Shown one piece after another: positions 1 through 9,401 of a DNA stretch of 49,382 bases. The notes below the pieces were generated by a model. That model was given only the letters and a program-made list of their open reading frames with translations, ran no database searches and was not told where the DNA came from. The stretch spans positions 1-49,382 of the forward strand of contig CALJVJ010000181.1 in the NCBI GenBank assembly GCA_937974625.1. Direction: 5' to 3'. The position numbers were made by a program, and so were the translations under genes. Position 1 is the stretch's first letter; each line of letters begins with the position of its first letter. The stretch comes from an uncultured Saprospiraceae bacterium. GTDB lineage: Bacteria; Bacteroidota; Bacteroidia; Chitinophagales; Saprospiraceae.

Positions 1-3000
1 GTATTAGAATCATCGTCCCCATCGTTGATAGGTTCAGTACAAGATTTTAAACTAAACGTATCGGTCATGACCATTGCACCCATTTGCGTACCATTGTCAT
101 CATTGTCAATATCAGTAGAAGTAGCAACTGCTGGCTCATAATTGCTTGCACCTAAGCCATTTGTACCTGTTCCATTAGCACTTACTAAATTGGCAGGAAT
201 GCCATCATTTACTTTGATATAATAAACACCTTCTGCTAAATCAGAGAATAAGTATTTTCCTTGACTGTCGGTTGTTTGTCTAGCAATTTCTGTATCGTTT
301 CCAACATCTTTTGTTCCGTCTCCACCTACTTGATAAAGAATAACTTCCACACCTGCAATACCTGCTTCTGTTGCTTCTGCGATACCGTTATTATTACTGT
401 CTAACCACACTAAATTCCCTACACATAAAGTAGGCTGAAATCCAAAATCATAATGGTGGTTATTGGTTCCTACATTACCAGAATTTACATTGATGATTGC
501 ATAACCTCCAACGATTGTTGCATCATTATCTAATAAGTCATTTGTTGCATCTAGCCCAGTTACTTTGTGCTTAGCTAAACTAACTTGATTGGTGGCAATT
601 CGGATAGTATAAGCCATATTTGGCTGTATTTTATCACCAACTGTTGCCCAAGTTTGACCTACCGCTCCATCTTGTGTGAAGTTATACTGACCTACACCAT
701 TTGTAGTGGTAGTCGCAACGATAATATTATTTTTTAATAATTCTACTGTTAAGCCTGCTATTCCACTTTCGTTATTGTCTTGAATGCCATCTGCATTTTT
801 ATCTAACCAAACATAATCACCAAGACATAAATTAGAGGTAAACCCAAAATCATTATCATGATTTGTTGTACCTGCGGTACCAGTTGTCATGGTGATTTTT
901 GCATAGTCACCAACTTGCGTGGCATCATTATCTCTAGCATCACCATTAACTGAATTATCTGCATCCGTTAAGGTTGGGATATTTTGATTAAGCCCTGCTT
1001 CGCTTAGCGCGATTTGAATACAGTATTCCATTTCTGGTAATACTTTATCTCCAGCATTTTCCCAAACTTGATTAGCGGTGCCATCAGCAGTAAAGTAATA
1101 TTGCCCACCGTTTTGAGTAGTGGTGGTAGCAATTTTTACATCATTTTTTATTAATTCAACAGTGATACCATCTATCCCTGCTTCATTGGGATTTTGGATA
1201 CCGTCACCGTTTTCATCATTCCATACATAATTCCCAATTTCCAAAGGAGCACCAGCACATGATAATTCCAAATCACCTAAACCTGCTGCTTTTCCGAAAG
1301 TACCTGTATTTGGTGTTAAGGTAATATCTTCACTTGAACTATATAGCTCAAATGCTCTTTCTGATTGCCCAGTGCTGTTGTTTAACCATATGGTTCCTCC
1401 TGTGAAATAATCCGTAGGGTCCATTACGTTTAAGGCAACATTATTATGTTTTGGAGAAAGTACTATTCCTCCTAATGAAGTTTCTTGGTGTAACGTACTG
1501 AATTTTTCTCCATTATAATATTCTCCGCCTCCTGGGCCTTGAATTATTGTATCTCCATTTACTGCCCCAGGTAAATTATTCGGACCAGCACCGCCGCCAC
1601 CTAAAGTGGTTCCGCCGCTCTCTAAAACATAAGTACCTGCATTATTATATGCTCTTAAAATATCTCCACCAGGATAACCATTTCCTAAAGTTGAACTTGA
1701 AGCATCTGTCGTAGCTTGTAAATATCCCGTTTGGTGCCCTGTTCTATCCATAAATGCTATCACCATTGAACCATCTAAATCAAATTCAATATCTGATAAG
1801 ATAGGTTGTGGTCTACACCATCTTGGACCTGCTCTAGATTCACCTGCAACGTGGATATCATCAAAATCAGAAACCCAAGTTTCCCAGTTTGAACATACTT
1901 CAGGTGCATCAGGTAAGTTATATCCTAAATGAATAAATCCTTTCTCATAATCTAATGGTTCATTTAATACAGTAGTGAACCCTGTGCCATCATATTTTTG
2001 TACAAAAAATTGTAGGTCTCCACTTCCTGCTGTTTGACCACTACAAACTAATCCAACATAAACAGCTCCTTTGTAAACACTTAATCCCCAAGGTCTTACG
2101 TCTCCAGAGAGGCCGCAACCTGGGTTAGTGATGGCAATATTTTTCGTAACTGTTTTAGTTGCTATATCTACAGCCAATAAAGACCCATTATTATTAAGAT
2201 TGATGACATATAAGGTCTTTTCATCTTCTGAAATATCCATGTCTCCTAAACCGATTTTTCCAACGGCATCGAAACCTTCTGAGTCATTACTTGGGGTATT
2301 TGAACCTGCAGGTAAATCATTACTTCTTGGATTTACTCCTACATTTATACCTGCTGCTGAAAGGTCTAACCATTGCTCTATCACTGGATTAGCAGGATCT
2401 GCATGATTAATTCTATAAATACCTCCAATGCCTAATGGACCAAAACCAGCATGCCTTTTCAACATAGATGCCGCATAGACATCTTGAGAGGTTCGTGCAT
2501 AAGCGATACCCCATGTGCTACCAATATCTCTATTTAGCGCCAATGGGTTTACATCTGCCTTTGTAGCATTTGCAGCATATGGATAACTTACCAACACATC
2601 ACCAATTGCTGAATTTCCACCCAAAGATGGTTCTCCACCGATATAACATGGTGTGATTAATAAAGGGTTGTCATCACAATATTGGGCAGGGTTCCCTATT
2701 CCCAAATCTGCACAATTGCCGGGAGCAACAAATTGTACCGTAGTTCGACTATCTGTACCCGCCAAAGTACCTTTAGTGTAGGTTTTCATTCCTGCTGGAA
2801 TGGTAAATTCTACTCTATAGGTAGGTTCTGTTAGGTTAGAAAACAGATAATTACCATCCACATCTGTCTGTTGGGTGCCGACGGCAACATTAGCAGCGTT
2901 AAAGATGGTCACTTCAATTCCTTCAATACCATAAATGGTTGTTTCGGAACTTTTAGCTCCGTCGAAATTGAAATCTTCCCAGACATTACCACCAATAGCA

Positions 3001-3230
3001 TTAGCCGCTAGTCCTATACAGGTAGCGCCTGGCTCAAAGCTCATTGCTTTGGTCGATGGATGTGAATACTTATCGGGATAAGTAACTGCCTTAATTTGTT
3101 GATGTAAATTGCTTTTCAAGGATGTAAAAATCCGTTCAAAAAAGTTGTCTTTTTGAGTAAAAGCAAGTAGAAAGGTTGCGACGGACATAATAATAACCGC
3201 TCGCACTGGTGCAAAAACATTTTTTTTCAT
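1..3230 (-). CDS. Secreted SdrD_B-domain surface protein, 3' end outside the window
   Basis: An open frame runs on the minus strand from ATG 3228-3230 to the window edge (about 1076 residues, no stop), so the C-terminus is missing. Residues about 9-24 form a hydrophobic signal segment (VIIMSVATFLLAF). An SdrD_B-type module begins near residue 71 (GGNVWEDFNFDG). Residues about 170-660 form a long region with propeller-like repeats (GDMDISEDEKTLYVINLNNNG, then LSDIEFDLDGSMVIAFMDRTG). Three more SdrD_B modules begin near residues 669 (GNYVWNDENGDGIQ), 806 (GDYVWLDKNADGIQ) and 938 (GNLVWLDSNNNGIA). SdrD_B domains are Ca-binding beta-sandwich stalk modules of surface proteins. The layout matches the protein at 38901-44171, so the two are paralogues. 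A ligand is not deducible. A T9SS sorting domain may lie beyond the edge. Confidence 0.85.
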   Translation of the reverse strand, partial: MKKNVFAPVRAVIIMSVATFLLAFTQKDNFFERIFTSLKSNLHQQIKAVTYPDKYSHPSTKAMSFEPGATCIGLAANAIGGNVWEDFNFDGAKSSETTIYGIEGIEVTIFNAANVAVGTQQTDVDGNYLFSNLTEPTYRVEFTIPAGMKTYTKGTLAGTDSRTTVQFVAPGNCADLGIGNPAQYCDDNPLLITPCYIGGEPSLGGNSAIGDVLVSYPYAANATKADVNPLALNRDIGSTWGIAYARTSQDVYAASMLKRHAGFGPLGIGGIYRINHADPANPVIEQWLDLSAAGINVGVNPRSNDLPAGSNTPSNDSEGFDAVGKIGLGDMDISEDEKTLYVINLNNNGSLLAVDIATKTVTKNIAITNPGCGLSGDVRPWGLSVYKGAVYVGLVCSGQTAGSGDLQFFVQKYDGTGFTTVLNEPLDYEKGFIHLGYNLPDAPEVCSNWETWVSDFDDIHVAGESRAGPRWCRPQPILSDIEFDLDGSMVIAFMDRTGHQTGYLQATTDASSSTLGNGYPGGDILRAYNNAGTYVLESGGTTLGGGGAGPNNLPGAVNGDTIIQGPGGGEYYNGEKFSTLHQETSLGGIVLSPKHNNVALNVMDPTDYFTGGTIWLNNSTGQSERAFELYSSSEDITLTPNTGTFGKAAGLGDLELSCAGAPLEIGNYVWNDENGDGIQNPNEAGIDGITVELIKNDVKIATTTTQNGGQYYFTADGTANQVWENAGDKVLPEMEYCIQIALSEAGLNQNIPTLTDADNSVNGDARDNDATQVGDYAKITMTTGTAGTTNHDNDFGFTSNLCLGDYVWLDKNADGIQDNNESGIAGLTVELLKNNIIVATTTTNGVGQYNFTQDGAVGQTWATVGDKIQPNMAYTIRIATNQVSLAKHKVTGLDATNDLLDNDATIVGGYAIINVNSGNVGTNNHHYDFGFQPTLCVGNLVWLDSNNNGIAEATEAGIAGVEVILYQVGGDGTKDVGNDTEIARQTTDSQGKYLFSDLAEGVYYIKVNDGIPANLVSANGTGTNGLGASNYEPAVATSTDIDNDDNGTQMGAMVMTDTFSLKSCTEPINDGDDDSN

Positions 3231-4088
3231 GAGAATAGCCTTACCATTAGTAATTAAAAACTGCTTGTAGTTTTTTTGTTTGGATAATCAAAAAATTAGA
3301 TTCATTCTAGTTATACTAGCAGTGATTTATTGGACAATACTAGGTATTAGCAATTGTCCAAATTGTAGGGGGTGGATGATTTTCTTTCAATAAAATAAAT
3401 GACCTTACTTTCTACTATTTTCTCTTTTTTTCAAAAGAGTCATTAGACAGAAGTATTCCATTTATTATTGGAATCAAACCAAATATGAAAAATGTAAATT
3501 TCAAGAAATTAATTCTTGAAAAAACATATATTCTTAACCAATATTACTTTTAGCCGAAAACATTTTAGACAGGAACTTTCTGATAGGTATAGACAGAATA
3601 ATGGAATGATGGGAAGGATAATTTACAGAGTGATTTTACAACTTAAAGTCGATTCTCTTTGCAATATCCCTTTGGTTTTTAGTACTGATAAAATTGGGGT
3701 TAGTATCATTACTATTAATAAGTGTGTCTTTACCAAATACGAAAGCTTAATAAAACTTTGTTTATCTATTTTGCCATTTAATGATTCTTCTCTAAAATTT
3801 GATGGGGAATAATGCAAGGCGGGGTAACTGTTTGCGTATCTTGTGAATTGCAAAAATGATTCCAAAAAGTTAGATTATTAGATTATTTTATGTGTTTTGA
3901 GGAACATTTAAAATGTGTGTAATGAGCTGTTAATGAAGGAGTTGTTGTTTGTTTTTGTTTTTTGCTTTACTCATTTCTTAGATATACTTATTGATTTTTT
4001 TAATTATATATAAATCATTTACTATTAGCGAAATAGCTTAAAGAATTAAACAATTAAAAATAATTAAACGTTTTTCTGAATTTACCTA
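3231..4088. other. Gene-free AT-rich intergenic region
   Basis: This 858-bp stretch separates the start of the SdrD-type gene from the 3' end of cdsA. It is very AT-rich with many in-frame stops. Short open frames at 3516-3812 (+) and 3623-3865 (-) overlap each other and show no recognisable protein features. The visible structure is two small dyads in the leader side of the minus-strand gene: an 8-bp perfect inverted repeat (TGGACAAT/ATTGTCCA) at 3331-3360 and an ATTCCA/TGGAAT dyad near 3455-3474. No clear terminator or exact promoter was found. Confidence 0.6.
3331..3360. repeat. Inverted repeat in the leader of the SdrD-type gene
   Basis: The arms TGGACAAT (3331-3338) and ATTGTCCA (3353-3360) are perfectly complementary around a 14-nt loop. 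It lies 100-130 bp upstream of the minus-strand start at 3230. It could be an operator or an mRNA leader hairpin. No function is assigned. Confidence 0.4.
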
Positions 4089-4922
4089 TTATAAGAGCAA
4101 TAAATACGCTGCTGCAAAAGGTAATAAAAAAATAAATGCATCAAATCGGTCTAATATTCCTCCGTGTCCAGGCAATAAATTTCCAGAATCTTTTATATTT
4201 AAACTTCGCTTAAGCATGGATTCTACTAGGTCTCCAATCGACCCAAATAAGGCAACAATAGCCGCTAAAATCAACCATTCTTGCAAGCGTAAGTCTGGAA
4301 ATAAAAGACTCAATAAATAAGCAACAATAAAAGTAACGATTACTCCACCAGCCGACCCTTCCCAAGTTTTTTTAGGAGAGATTCTTGGAAACAGCTTTGT
4401 TTTCCCTATTTGTGAACCTACTAAATAGGCTCCTGTATCATTCATCCAAGTCATGGCTAATAAACCAAAAACAATATTTGGAGAAAATTGCCCATCTTTA
4501 AAACCAATGAGTAATAATAGTGCAAAAGGAATACCTATATAAACCATACCCAAAAGAAGGATGCCGATATTAGCAAAGGGTTTTTCGGAAGCGGTATATA
4601 GCTCATAGACAAATGCTAAAAAGACTAATGGAAGCATTAAAAAGGTGGCATACCAGACGTATTGCTTGTTTTGTACAAAATTTAATTGATGTAATGCTAC
4701 AAGAATAAAAGGTACGACTCCTAATACTAATCCTAAAAACCGCCTGTTTACATCTCTACGACTTTTTGTCTCTTCTAAAGCTAAATTTAAGTACTCCCAG
4801 ATAGATAAAACAGTTATTAAAGCGAATAAACCGACAAATGTGAACGGATGTGCATAAACTCCTCCTACCATCACTATTACAAATACGATGGCAGTCAATA
4901 CTCTTCTTACAAAAGTTGACAT
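4089..4922 (-). CDS. cdsA: Phosphatidate cytidylyltransferase
   Basis: CdsA makes CDP-diacylglycerol from phosphatidic acid and CTP in the inner membrane, the branch point of phospholipid synthesis. The 277-residue protein is a normal length for the family and is strongly hydrophobic, with about eight membrane segments. The CTP_transf_1 signature sits at the C-terminus, residues about 235-263: S-x-x-K-R-S, then KDSGNLLPGHGGILDRFD, with the Asp residues that bind metal and nucleotide. The start ATG (4920-4922) directly precedes a hydrophobic first helix. It is a single gene with long spacers on both sides, the 5' spacer being shared with the divergent TPR operon. Confidence 0.95.
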   Translation of the reverse strand: MSTFVRRVLTAIVFVIVMVGGVYAHPFTFVGLFALITVLSIWEYLNLALEETKSRRDVNRRFLGLVLGVVPFILVALHQLNFVQNKQYVWYATFLMLPLVFLAFVYELYTASEKPFANIGILLLGMVYIGIPFALLLLIGFKDGQFSPNIVFGLLAMTWMNDTGAYLVGSQIGKTKLFPRISPKKTWEGSAGGVIVTFIVAYLLSLLFPDLRLQEWLILAAIVALFGSIGDLVESMLKRSLNIKDSGNLLPGHGGILDRFDAFIFLLPFAAAYLLLL

Positions 4923-5563
4923 AGACTTTTTTGAGCGGTCAGATGCGAGGCAATTATCATTTCAGCAGCCAGACAAATTCAATTTTGTGAGCCAGACATC
5001 TGACAATCAATAAAAATTGATAGTCTGATAGTTAAATACACTATAAAATTTGAGTTAATTAGTTTACAGTGTATTGAATGCTGATTGTGGCGTGAAAATA
5101 GGAAAATACTTGGAGGGGAAAAATTGTTTTCACTAAAGTATTTTAAAAATACCCGATTTAGATTGGAAATTAATCTTTCTCTCCTTTCGTATAACATTCA
5201 TTTTTAATACGATAGGCCATTTTTGGAAAAATATCTTAGGTCTTGTATTTTAGACAACTCCAATGCTTTTTATCCGTTCAATTTGATAATACTTTTTTAA
5301 CGCTAAAGTTTCGTTAAAAATGGACGGTGCCATAACTATTTCTACCCAATTTGTGTTTTTGTATTGGGAAAAGTAGGTTTGAACTTAGTTGAAACTTCCT
5401 TTTTTAAAAATTTAACAATAATTTAGCCCTTAAAGCCATAAAATACTAAGACTTGACCCAAATTGGGCGAAGTGTGAAAGATTTGGCATTAAATATTCCA
5501 TGTAAGTATTGGACTTCTACAAACCAAGCCCAATCAATAAACGATTCACTAAGAAATAACTAT
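4923..5563. other. Divergent intergenic region between cdsA and the TPR operon
   Basis: About 640 bp without a convincing gene. A 72-codon minus frame at 4979-5197 has no protein-like features. Visible structure: a hairpin at 5002-5025 (GACAATCAAT/ATTGATAGTC, one mismatch), a symmetric hairpin at 5293-5320 (TTTTAACG/CGTTAAAA), and a weak promoter candidate for the TPR gene (TTTG at 5482-5485, 17-bp spacer, TAAGTATT at 5503-5510). The promoters of two divergent genes should lie here. Confidence 0.55.
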
Positions 5564-7069
5564 ATGAAATTTCTACAATACAGCATATCTTTTTTGTTAA
5601 TCTGTTCTTTTTCTGTTACTACTTTGCTAGCACAGGAGGGACAAAGATATACGGAAGAAGAGGTTAATATTCAAAAATTATTTATAGAAGCGAACCGAGA
5701 AAAGCTTTTACGTAAATATGATAATGCTGCTTACTTATTTGAAGAAGTAACTAAGAAGGACAAAACCAACCCTGCGCCTTATTATGAGCTAGCCAAAGTT
5801 TATGATATCCTTGATGAAAGCGAGAAGGCACTTAAAAATATAAAGACAGCTATTAGATTGGATAAAAAGAACACTTGGTATCAAATCTTCTTAGCACAAT
5901 TGCACGAAAAGAATAATTTAGATATTGAAGCAGCTAAGGTCTATGAACAATTGGCTCAGAAAGACCCTGAAAATGATTATTACTATTATCAATGGGCTTA
6001 TTTTTTAGTGAAATCTGGACAAGGAGAAAAAGCATTGATTGTTTTTGATAATTTAGAAAATGTTACTGGTGTGAATTCGGATATTGCAGAACGAAAACAT
6101 AAAATTTACCATCAATTGGGTAAGCGCAAAGAGGCAGCTAAAGAATTAGCAAAACTGGCGGATGCTTTTCCTGATAATATTTTATACAAACATAGCTTGG
6201 CTCGTTATTTTGAACAAATTGGTTCCAGAAAAAACGCGAAAGTCATCTATGAGCAAATCATTCGAATGAATCCTGAAGATGCTAAAGCAAGTATTGCATT
6301 AGCTTCTTATAATGCTGGGAATCAAAAAAATGATTTGGGCTATTTGGGGACTTTAAGCGAATTATTCAAAAAAGAAAATGTCTTGATTGATGTAAAAATC
6401 GCTAAACTCTATCCTTATGTTACTGCGGTTGCTGATGAAAAAGACCCTTCCACCAAACAAGCTATTCTCGATTTAGGTAAGTTGTTAACGGAAACGCATT
6501 CTACTGCTGCTAAAGCTTATTCTATTTACGGAGATATGCTTTACCAAGTAGGTGATTTCGAGGCTGCTTTAGAAGAATATAAAAAGACCCTTAAAGAAGA
6601 CGATACCGTTTATCCTGTTTGGAAAAATGCAATGGAAATTCATCACTTGCTAGGCAAGCATGAAGCTTTGATAGATTTTTCTGAAGAAGCGATGGATTTA
6701 TTTCCTAATCAAGGTGCTTCTTATTATTATAACGGCTTGGCATACAGTAAAAAAGAAGCGTATGGGGAGGCTATAAATTCTTATCAATTAGCGCTGATGA
6801 TGTCAGGAAAAGACCCGGCTTTAGCTGCGGATATTTATGGGGCTATGTCTACTACTTATGGTCATCAAAAAAATATTGAGAAAGCTAAAATGACGGTTCA
6901 AGAAGGCCTTAAATTAAACCCAAAATATCCACGTTTGATAGAGCAGTATGGAGATGTTTTATTTCAAAATGGAGAAGCCGAAGCTGCAATTACTCAATGG
7001 AAAAAAGCCTTGCAATACGATAAAAATTCTGCTTCTTTGAAACGGAAAATTGCCAATCGTTCATTATAA
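5564..7069 (+). CDS. Secreted tetratricopeptide-repeat protein
   Basis: The likely start is ATG 5564 because it opens a typical signal peptide (MKFLQYSISFLLICSFSVTT, cleavage near LLAQ-E). The frame stays open upstream to 5453 but that extension is polar and unlike a protein N-terminus. The mature part of the 501-residue protein is built of TPR units, for example ...NPAPYYELAKVYDILDESEKALKN, KAYSIYGDMLYQVGDFEAALEEYKK and PRLIEQYGDVLFQNGEAEAAITQWKKAL. TPRs are protein-binding scaffolds; the signal peptide puts this one in the periplasm or on the outer membrane. It is followed after 46 bp by the DUF4292 lipoprotein gene and then the EnvC-like gene, an order I recall as recurrent in Bacteroidota. 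The exact partner is unknown. Confidence 0.85.
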   Translation: MKFLQYSISFLLICSFSVTTLLAQEGQRYTEEEVNIQKLFIEANREKLLRKYDNAAYLFEEVTKKDKTNPAPYYELAKVYDILDESEKALKNIKTAIRLDKKNTWYQIFLAQLHEKNNLDIEAAKVYEQLAQKDPENDYYYYQWAYFLVKSGQGEKALIVFDNLENVTGVNSDIAERKHKIYHQLGKRKEAAKELAKLADAFPDNILYKHSLARYFEQIGSRKNAKVIYEQIIRMNPEDAKASIALASYNAGNQKNDLGYLGTLSELFKKENVLIDVKIAKLYPYVTAVADEKDPSTKQAILDLGKLLTETHSTAAKAYSIYGDMLYQVGDFEAALEEYKKTLKEDDTVYPVWKNAMEIHHLLGKHEALIDFSEEAMDLFPNQGASYYYNGLAYSKKEAYGEAINSYQLALMMSGKDPALAADIYGAMSTTYGHQKNIEKAKMTVQEGLKLNPKYPRLIEQYGDVLFQNGEAEAAITQWKKALQYDKNSASLKRKIANRSL

Positions 7070-7115
7070 ACTACATTTATCTTATATTTCTTTTTCGCCA
7101 AAATTTTAACTTAAT

Positions 7116-7919
7116 TTGAAGTATAAACATATTCAGCTCCTATTATTTTTTAGCTTATTTTTTTTAACAGCTTGTAGCACGAAGAAATTGGTGCAAGATG
7201 ATGCTAATGCTACACTTGATTTAAAAAAACGGTCCACTAAGTTTTTACTTAAAAAACTGAAGTCCAAAGAGTTAGAGGTAGAGTGGTTGAGTGCTCGTGC
7301 AAAAATAACCTATAAGGATGAAGCGCAAACTCGAAAGTTTAACGCAAATATTCGAGTAAGAAAGGATAGTGTCATTTGGATGAATATAAAGAAATTAAGT
7401 GTAGAAGCTTTTCGGATTTTGATTACTCAAGATTCGCTTTATATTATCGACCGGTTGGAGAAAAAATACTATACGCATGGATTAGATTTTGTAGAAGAAA
7501 AATTTAATTTCCCAGGACAATTTCAAGCTTTACAAACTGCTATTCTTGGGAATCCTTATTTTTTTGAACGGCAAAAATTATCTGCCAAAATAGCAGACCA
7601 ACAATATCATTTAGCCTCTGGTAATGAAATAAGAACAAGAAGTAATTATTTGCTAAATGGCAGAAATTATGACTTGGAAAAAATGTCCTTTTTTGATGTA
7701 GAGCGAAACCGAAAATTGGGGATTGATTTATCTAATTATTCTGCTGTGATTGAGGACTTAATTTTTCCGCATAATAGGATTTATACCGTTGAGAGTAAAG
7801 AAACTGGAATCGCTAAAATTGACATGAAATTTTCTAAAGTAGAATTAAATGTTCCAAAAAAAATTATCTTTAGTGTTTCTGACAAATACGAACGAGTGGT
7901 TGACCTCGGAAAATATTAA
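7116..7919 (+). CDS. DUF4292-type lipoprotein, possibly LolB-like
   Basis: The start is a TTG codon at 7116. It is the only sensible start because a lipoprotein signal follows at once (KYKHIQLLLFFSLFFLTAC-S), with lipobox LTAC. The 267-residue protein has the sequence style of DUF4292: an early segment KELEVEWLSARAKITYKDEAQTRKF, then VRKDSVIWMNIKKLSVEAFRILIT and SLYIIDRLEKKYYTHGLDFV. From memory the family is related in fold to the LolA/LolB lipoprotein carriers, which would suggest lipoprotein handling at the outer membrane; this is not demonstrated by the sequence. It lies 46 bp after the TPR gene and 16 bp before the EnvC-like gene, so the three are probably co-transcribed. Confidence 0.8.
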   Translation: MKYKHIQLLLFFSLFFLTACSTKKLVQDDANATLDLKKRSTKFLLKKLKSKELEVEWLSARAKITYKDEAQTRKFNANIRVRKDSVIWMNIKKLSVEAFRILITQDSLYIIDRLEKKYYTHGLDFVEEKFNFPGQFQALQTAILGNPYFFERQKLSAKIADQQYHLASGNEIRTRSNYLLNGRNYDLEKMSFFDVERNRKLGIDLSNYSAVIEDLIFPHNRIYTVESKETGIAKIDMKFSKVELNVPKKIIFSVSDKYERVVDLGKY

Positions 7920-7935
7920 AAGTAAAAGCTAAAAC

Positions 7936-9192
7936 ATGTATTTTTTAAGGTGTAAAAAAAGTATTCCTTCCTTTATTTTTATACTATTTCTATGCTTTTT
8001 TTCCATTACTTTAGGTGCTCAAAATAAACAAGACCTTACCGAAAAAAGACAAAATTTATTAAAAGAAATTAACAAGGCAGCTAAACTTTTGTCCGCTACC
8101 AAAAAGGATAAAAAAGCTGCTCTAGACCAATATTATACGCTCCAAAGACAAGTTGAACAAAGAACAGAACTCATTGAAACGCTTCAACAAGAAATAGCAT
8201 TTTCCAATCAAAGTTTAATCCGTACATCCGGGGCTATCAATGACCTGCAGGCAGATATGAATCGTCTGGAATTAGAGTACGGAGAGATGGCAAGACAGGC
8301 TTATCGAGATAAAATAAACGATAATAAATTGCTTTTTTTATTCTCAGCCGAAGGCTTTAGTGATGGCCTAAAACGTTGGAGATACATTCAACAATATGAT
8401 GATTATCGTAAAAAACAAGCAGGTTTAATCATAGAAACTAGAGCTTCTTTAACTGAGAAGTTAAATGGTATCGAAATAAAACGCGCCGAATTAGACGATT
8501 TGTTAACTGCTACTGAAAACCAACAGCAAATATTAAAAAAAGAATTATCACGGAAAAATGGCTTGCTGAAAAATCTTAAGGCGGATGAAAGTAGAATTTC
8601 TCGACTGATTAATAGAAAAAAAGTAGCTCACCGTAAACTTTCTGCCGCTATTGAAAATATTATTGCAAAGGAAATTAAAAGTAGAGTAGGGAGTGACCGA
8701 ATAAATGCGACCCCTTCTAAAAAAGCAGGGACTACTGCTAACCCTACTTCCAGAAACTCTAGTTCAATTGCGGCTTCTAGTACTGCTTTTCGGCGAAAAA
8801 AAGGACAATTAACTTGGCCAGTTAAAAATGGGTTAATTACAAGACATTTTGGTAAACAAAGTCATCCTATCCACAAGCAGGTCCAAATCACTAATAATGG
8901 TATTGATATTCGAGCTACTTCGAATAATTTAGTTGGTGCTATATATGATGGACAAGTGGCTGGTACTCAATATGTTCCCGGTTATCAGAATACCTTAATT
9001 ATTCAACATGGTAATTATTATTCTGTCTATTCTAATTTAGAAAAAGTTAACGTCAAAAAAGGGGCTCAAGTGCAAAGTGGACAACTAATAGGCATCGCAG
9101 GTAAAAATAGCCAAAATGGAACACTAGAAGTTCATTTAGAAATATGGAAAGGTAAACAGCGGATGAATCCTGCTGTGTGGTTAAGCCGATGA
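7936..9192 (+). CDS. EnvC-like murein hydrolase activator with degenerate LytM domain
   Basis: The 418-residue protein has a signal peptide (ending TLGAQ), a long coiled coil (residues about 30-245, rich in K, E, Q and L), a low-complexity linker (about 255-285) and a C-terminal M23/LytM domain (about 295-418). This is the layout of EnvC, a periplasmic activator of cell-separation amidases. Active M23 enzymes carry H-x3-D and H-x-H; here they read N320-x3-D324 and E398-x-H400. One metal ligand and the catalytic His are therefore replaced, as expected of a regulatory rather than hydrolytic LytM protein. It is the last gene of the TPR-DUF4292-EnvC operon and is followed by a strong terminator. 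Confidence 0.88.
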   Translation: MYFLRCKKSIPSFIFILFLCFFSITLGAQNKQDLTEKRQNLLKEINKAAKLLSATKKDKKAALDQYYTLQRQVEQRTELIETLQQEIAFSNQSLIRTSGAINDLQADMNRLELEYGEMARQAYRDKINDNKLLFLFSAEGFSDGLKRWRYIQQYDDYRKKQAGLIIETRASLTEKLNGIEIKRAELDDLLTATENQQQILKKELSRKNGLLKNLKADESRISRLINRKKVAHRKLSAAIENIIAKEIKSRVGSDRINATPSKKAGTTANPTSRNSSSIAASSTAFRRKKGQLTWPVKNGLITRHFGKQSHPIHKQVQITNNGIDIRATSNNLVGAIYDGQVAGTQYVPGYQNTLIIQHGNYYSVYSNLEKVNVKKGAQVQSGQLIGIAGKNSQNGTLEVHLEIWKGKQRMNPAVWLSR

Positions 9193-9286
9193 TTTTAAAA
9201 AAATAACACTATTTCTTATATGAAATTTAAAATAATGAATTACATTAGCGATAGTTTTGAAAAATTAATTAAATCTCTTTTGTTAG

Positions 9287-9325
9287 TTCCTCCCTCAAAG
9301 AATATTTTGAAGGAGGAATTTTTTT
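9287..9325 (+). terminator. Terminator of the TPR-DUF4292-envC operon
   Basis: Arms TTCCTCCCTCAAA and TTTGAAGGAGGAA pair with one mismatch around a short loop and are followed by a run of seven T. It lies about 95 bp downstream of the envC-like stop codon. Confidence 0.85.
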
Positions 9326-9364
9326 GTCTATTTGAGACAATTATTTAACGTTATCAGCTTTGTC

Positions 9365-9395
9365 TTTGTCCCTACTTGAATTAAGTGTATTTTTG
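9365..9395 (+). promoter_or_regulatory. Bacteroidota-type promoter of the candidate sRNA
   Basis: TTTG at 9365-9368, a 19-bp spacer and TATTTTTG at 9388-9395 fit the -33/-7 consensus of Bacteroidota primary sigma factors (TTTG-N19-TAnnTTTG) without mismatch. Transcription would begin near 9400-9403. Confidence 0.6.
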
Positions 9396-9401
9396 ATAAA
9401 T

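Noticed and set aside
3516..3865. Overlapping small open frames of 98 codons (+) and 80 codons (-)
   Set aside because: They overlap on opposite strands in very AT-rich DNA, the plus one needs a TTG start, and neither shows a signal, domain or sensible composition.
4979..5197. 72-codon minus-strand frame between cdsA and the TPR operon
   Set aside because: The translation looks random, has no ribosome binding site and crosses a hairpin that is better explained as a regulatory structure.
5453..5563. Upstream start for the TPR protein
   Set aside because: The extension would bury the signal peptide that begins at ATG 5564, and a promoter-like element lies inside it.
9219..9347. A 42-codon frame after the envC-like gene
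   Set aside because: It runs straight through the intrinsic terminator, so it would not be transcribed in full.
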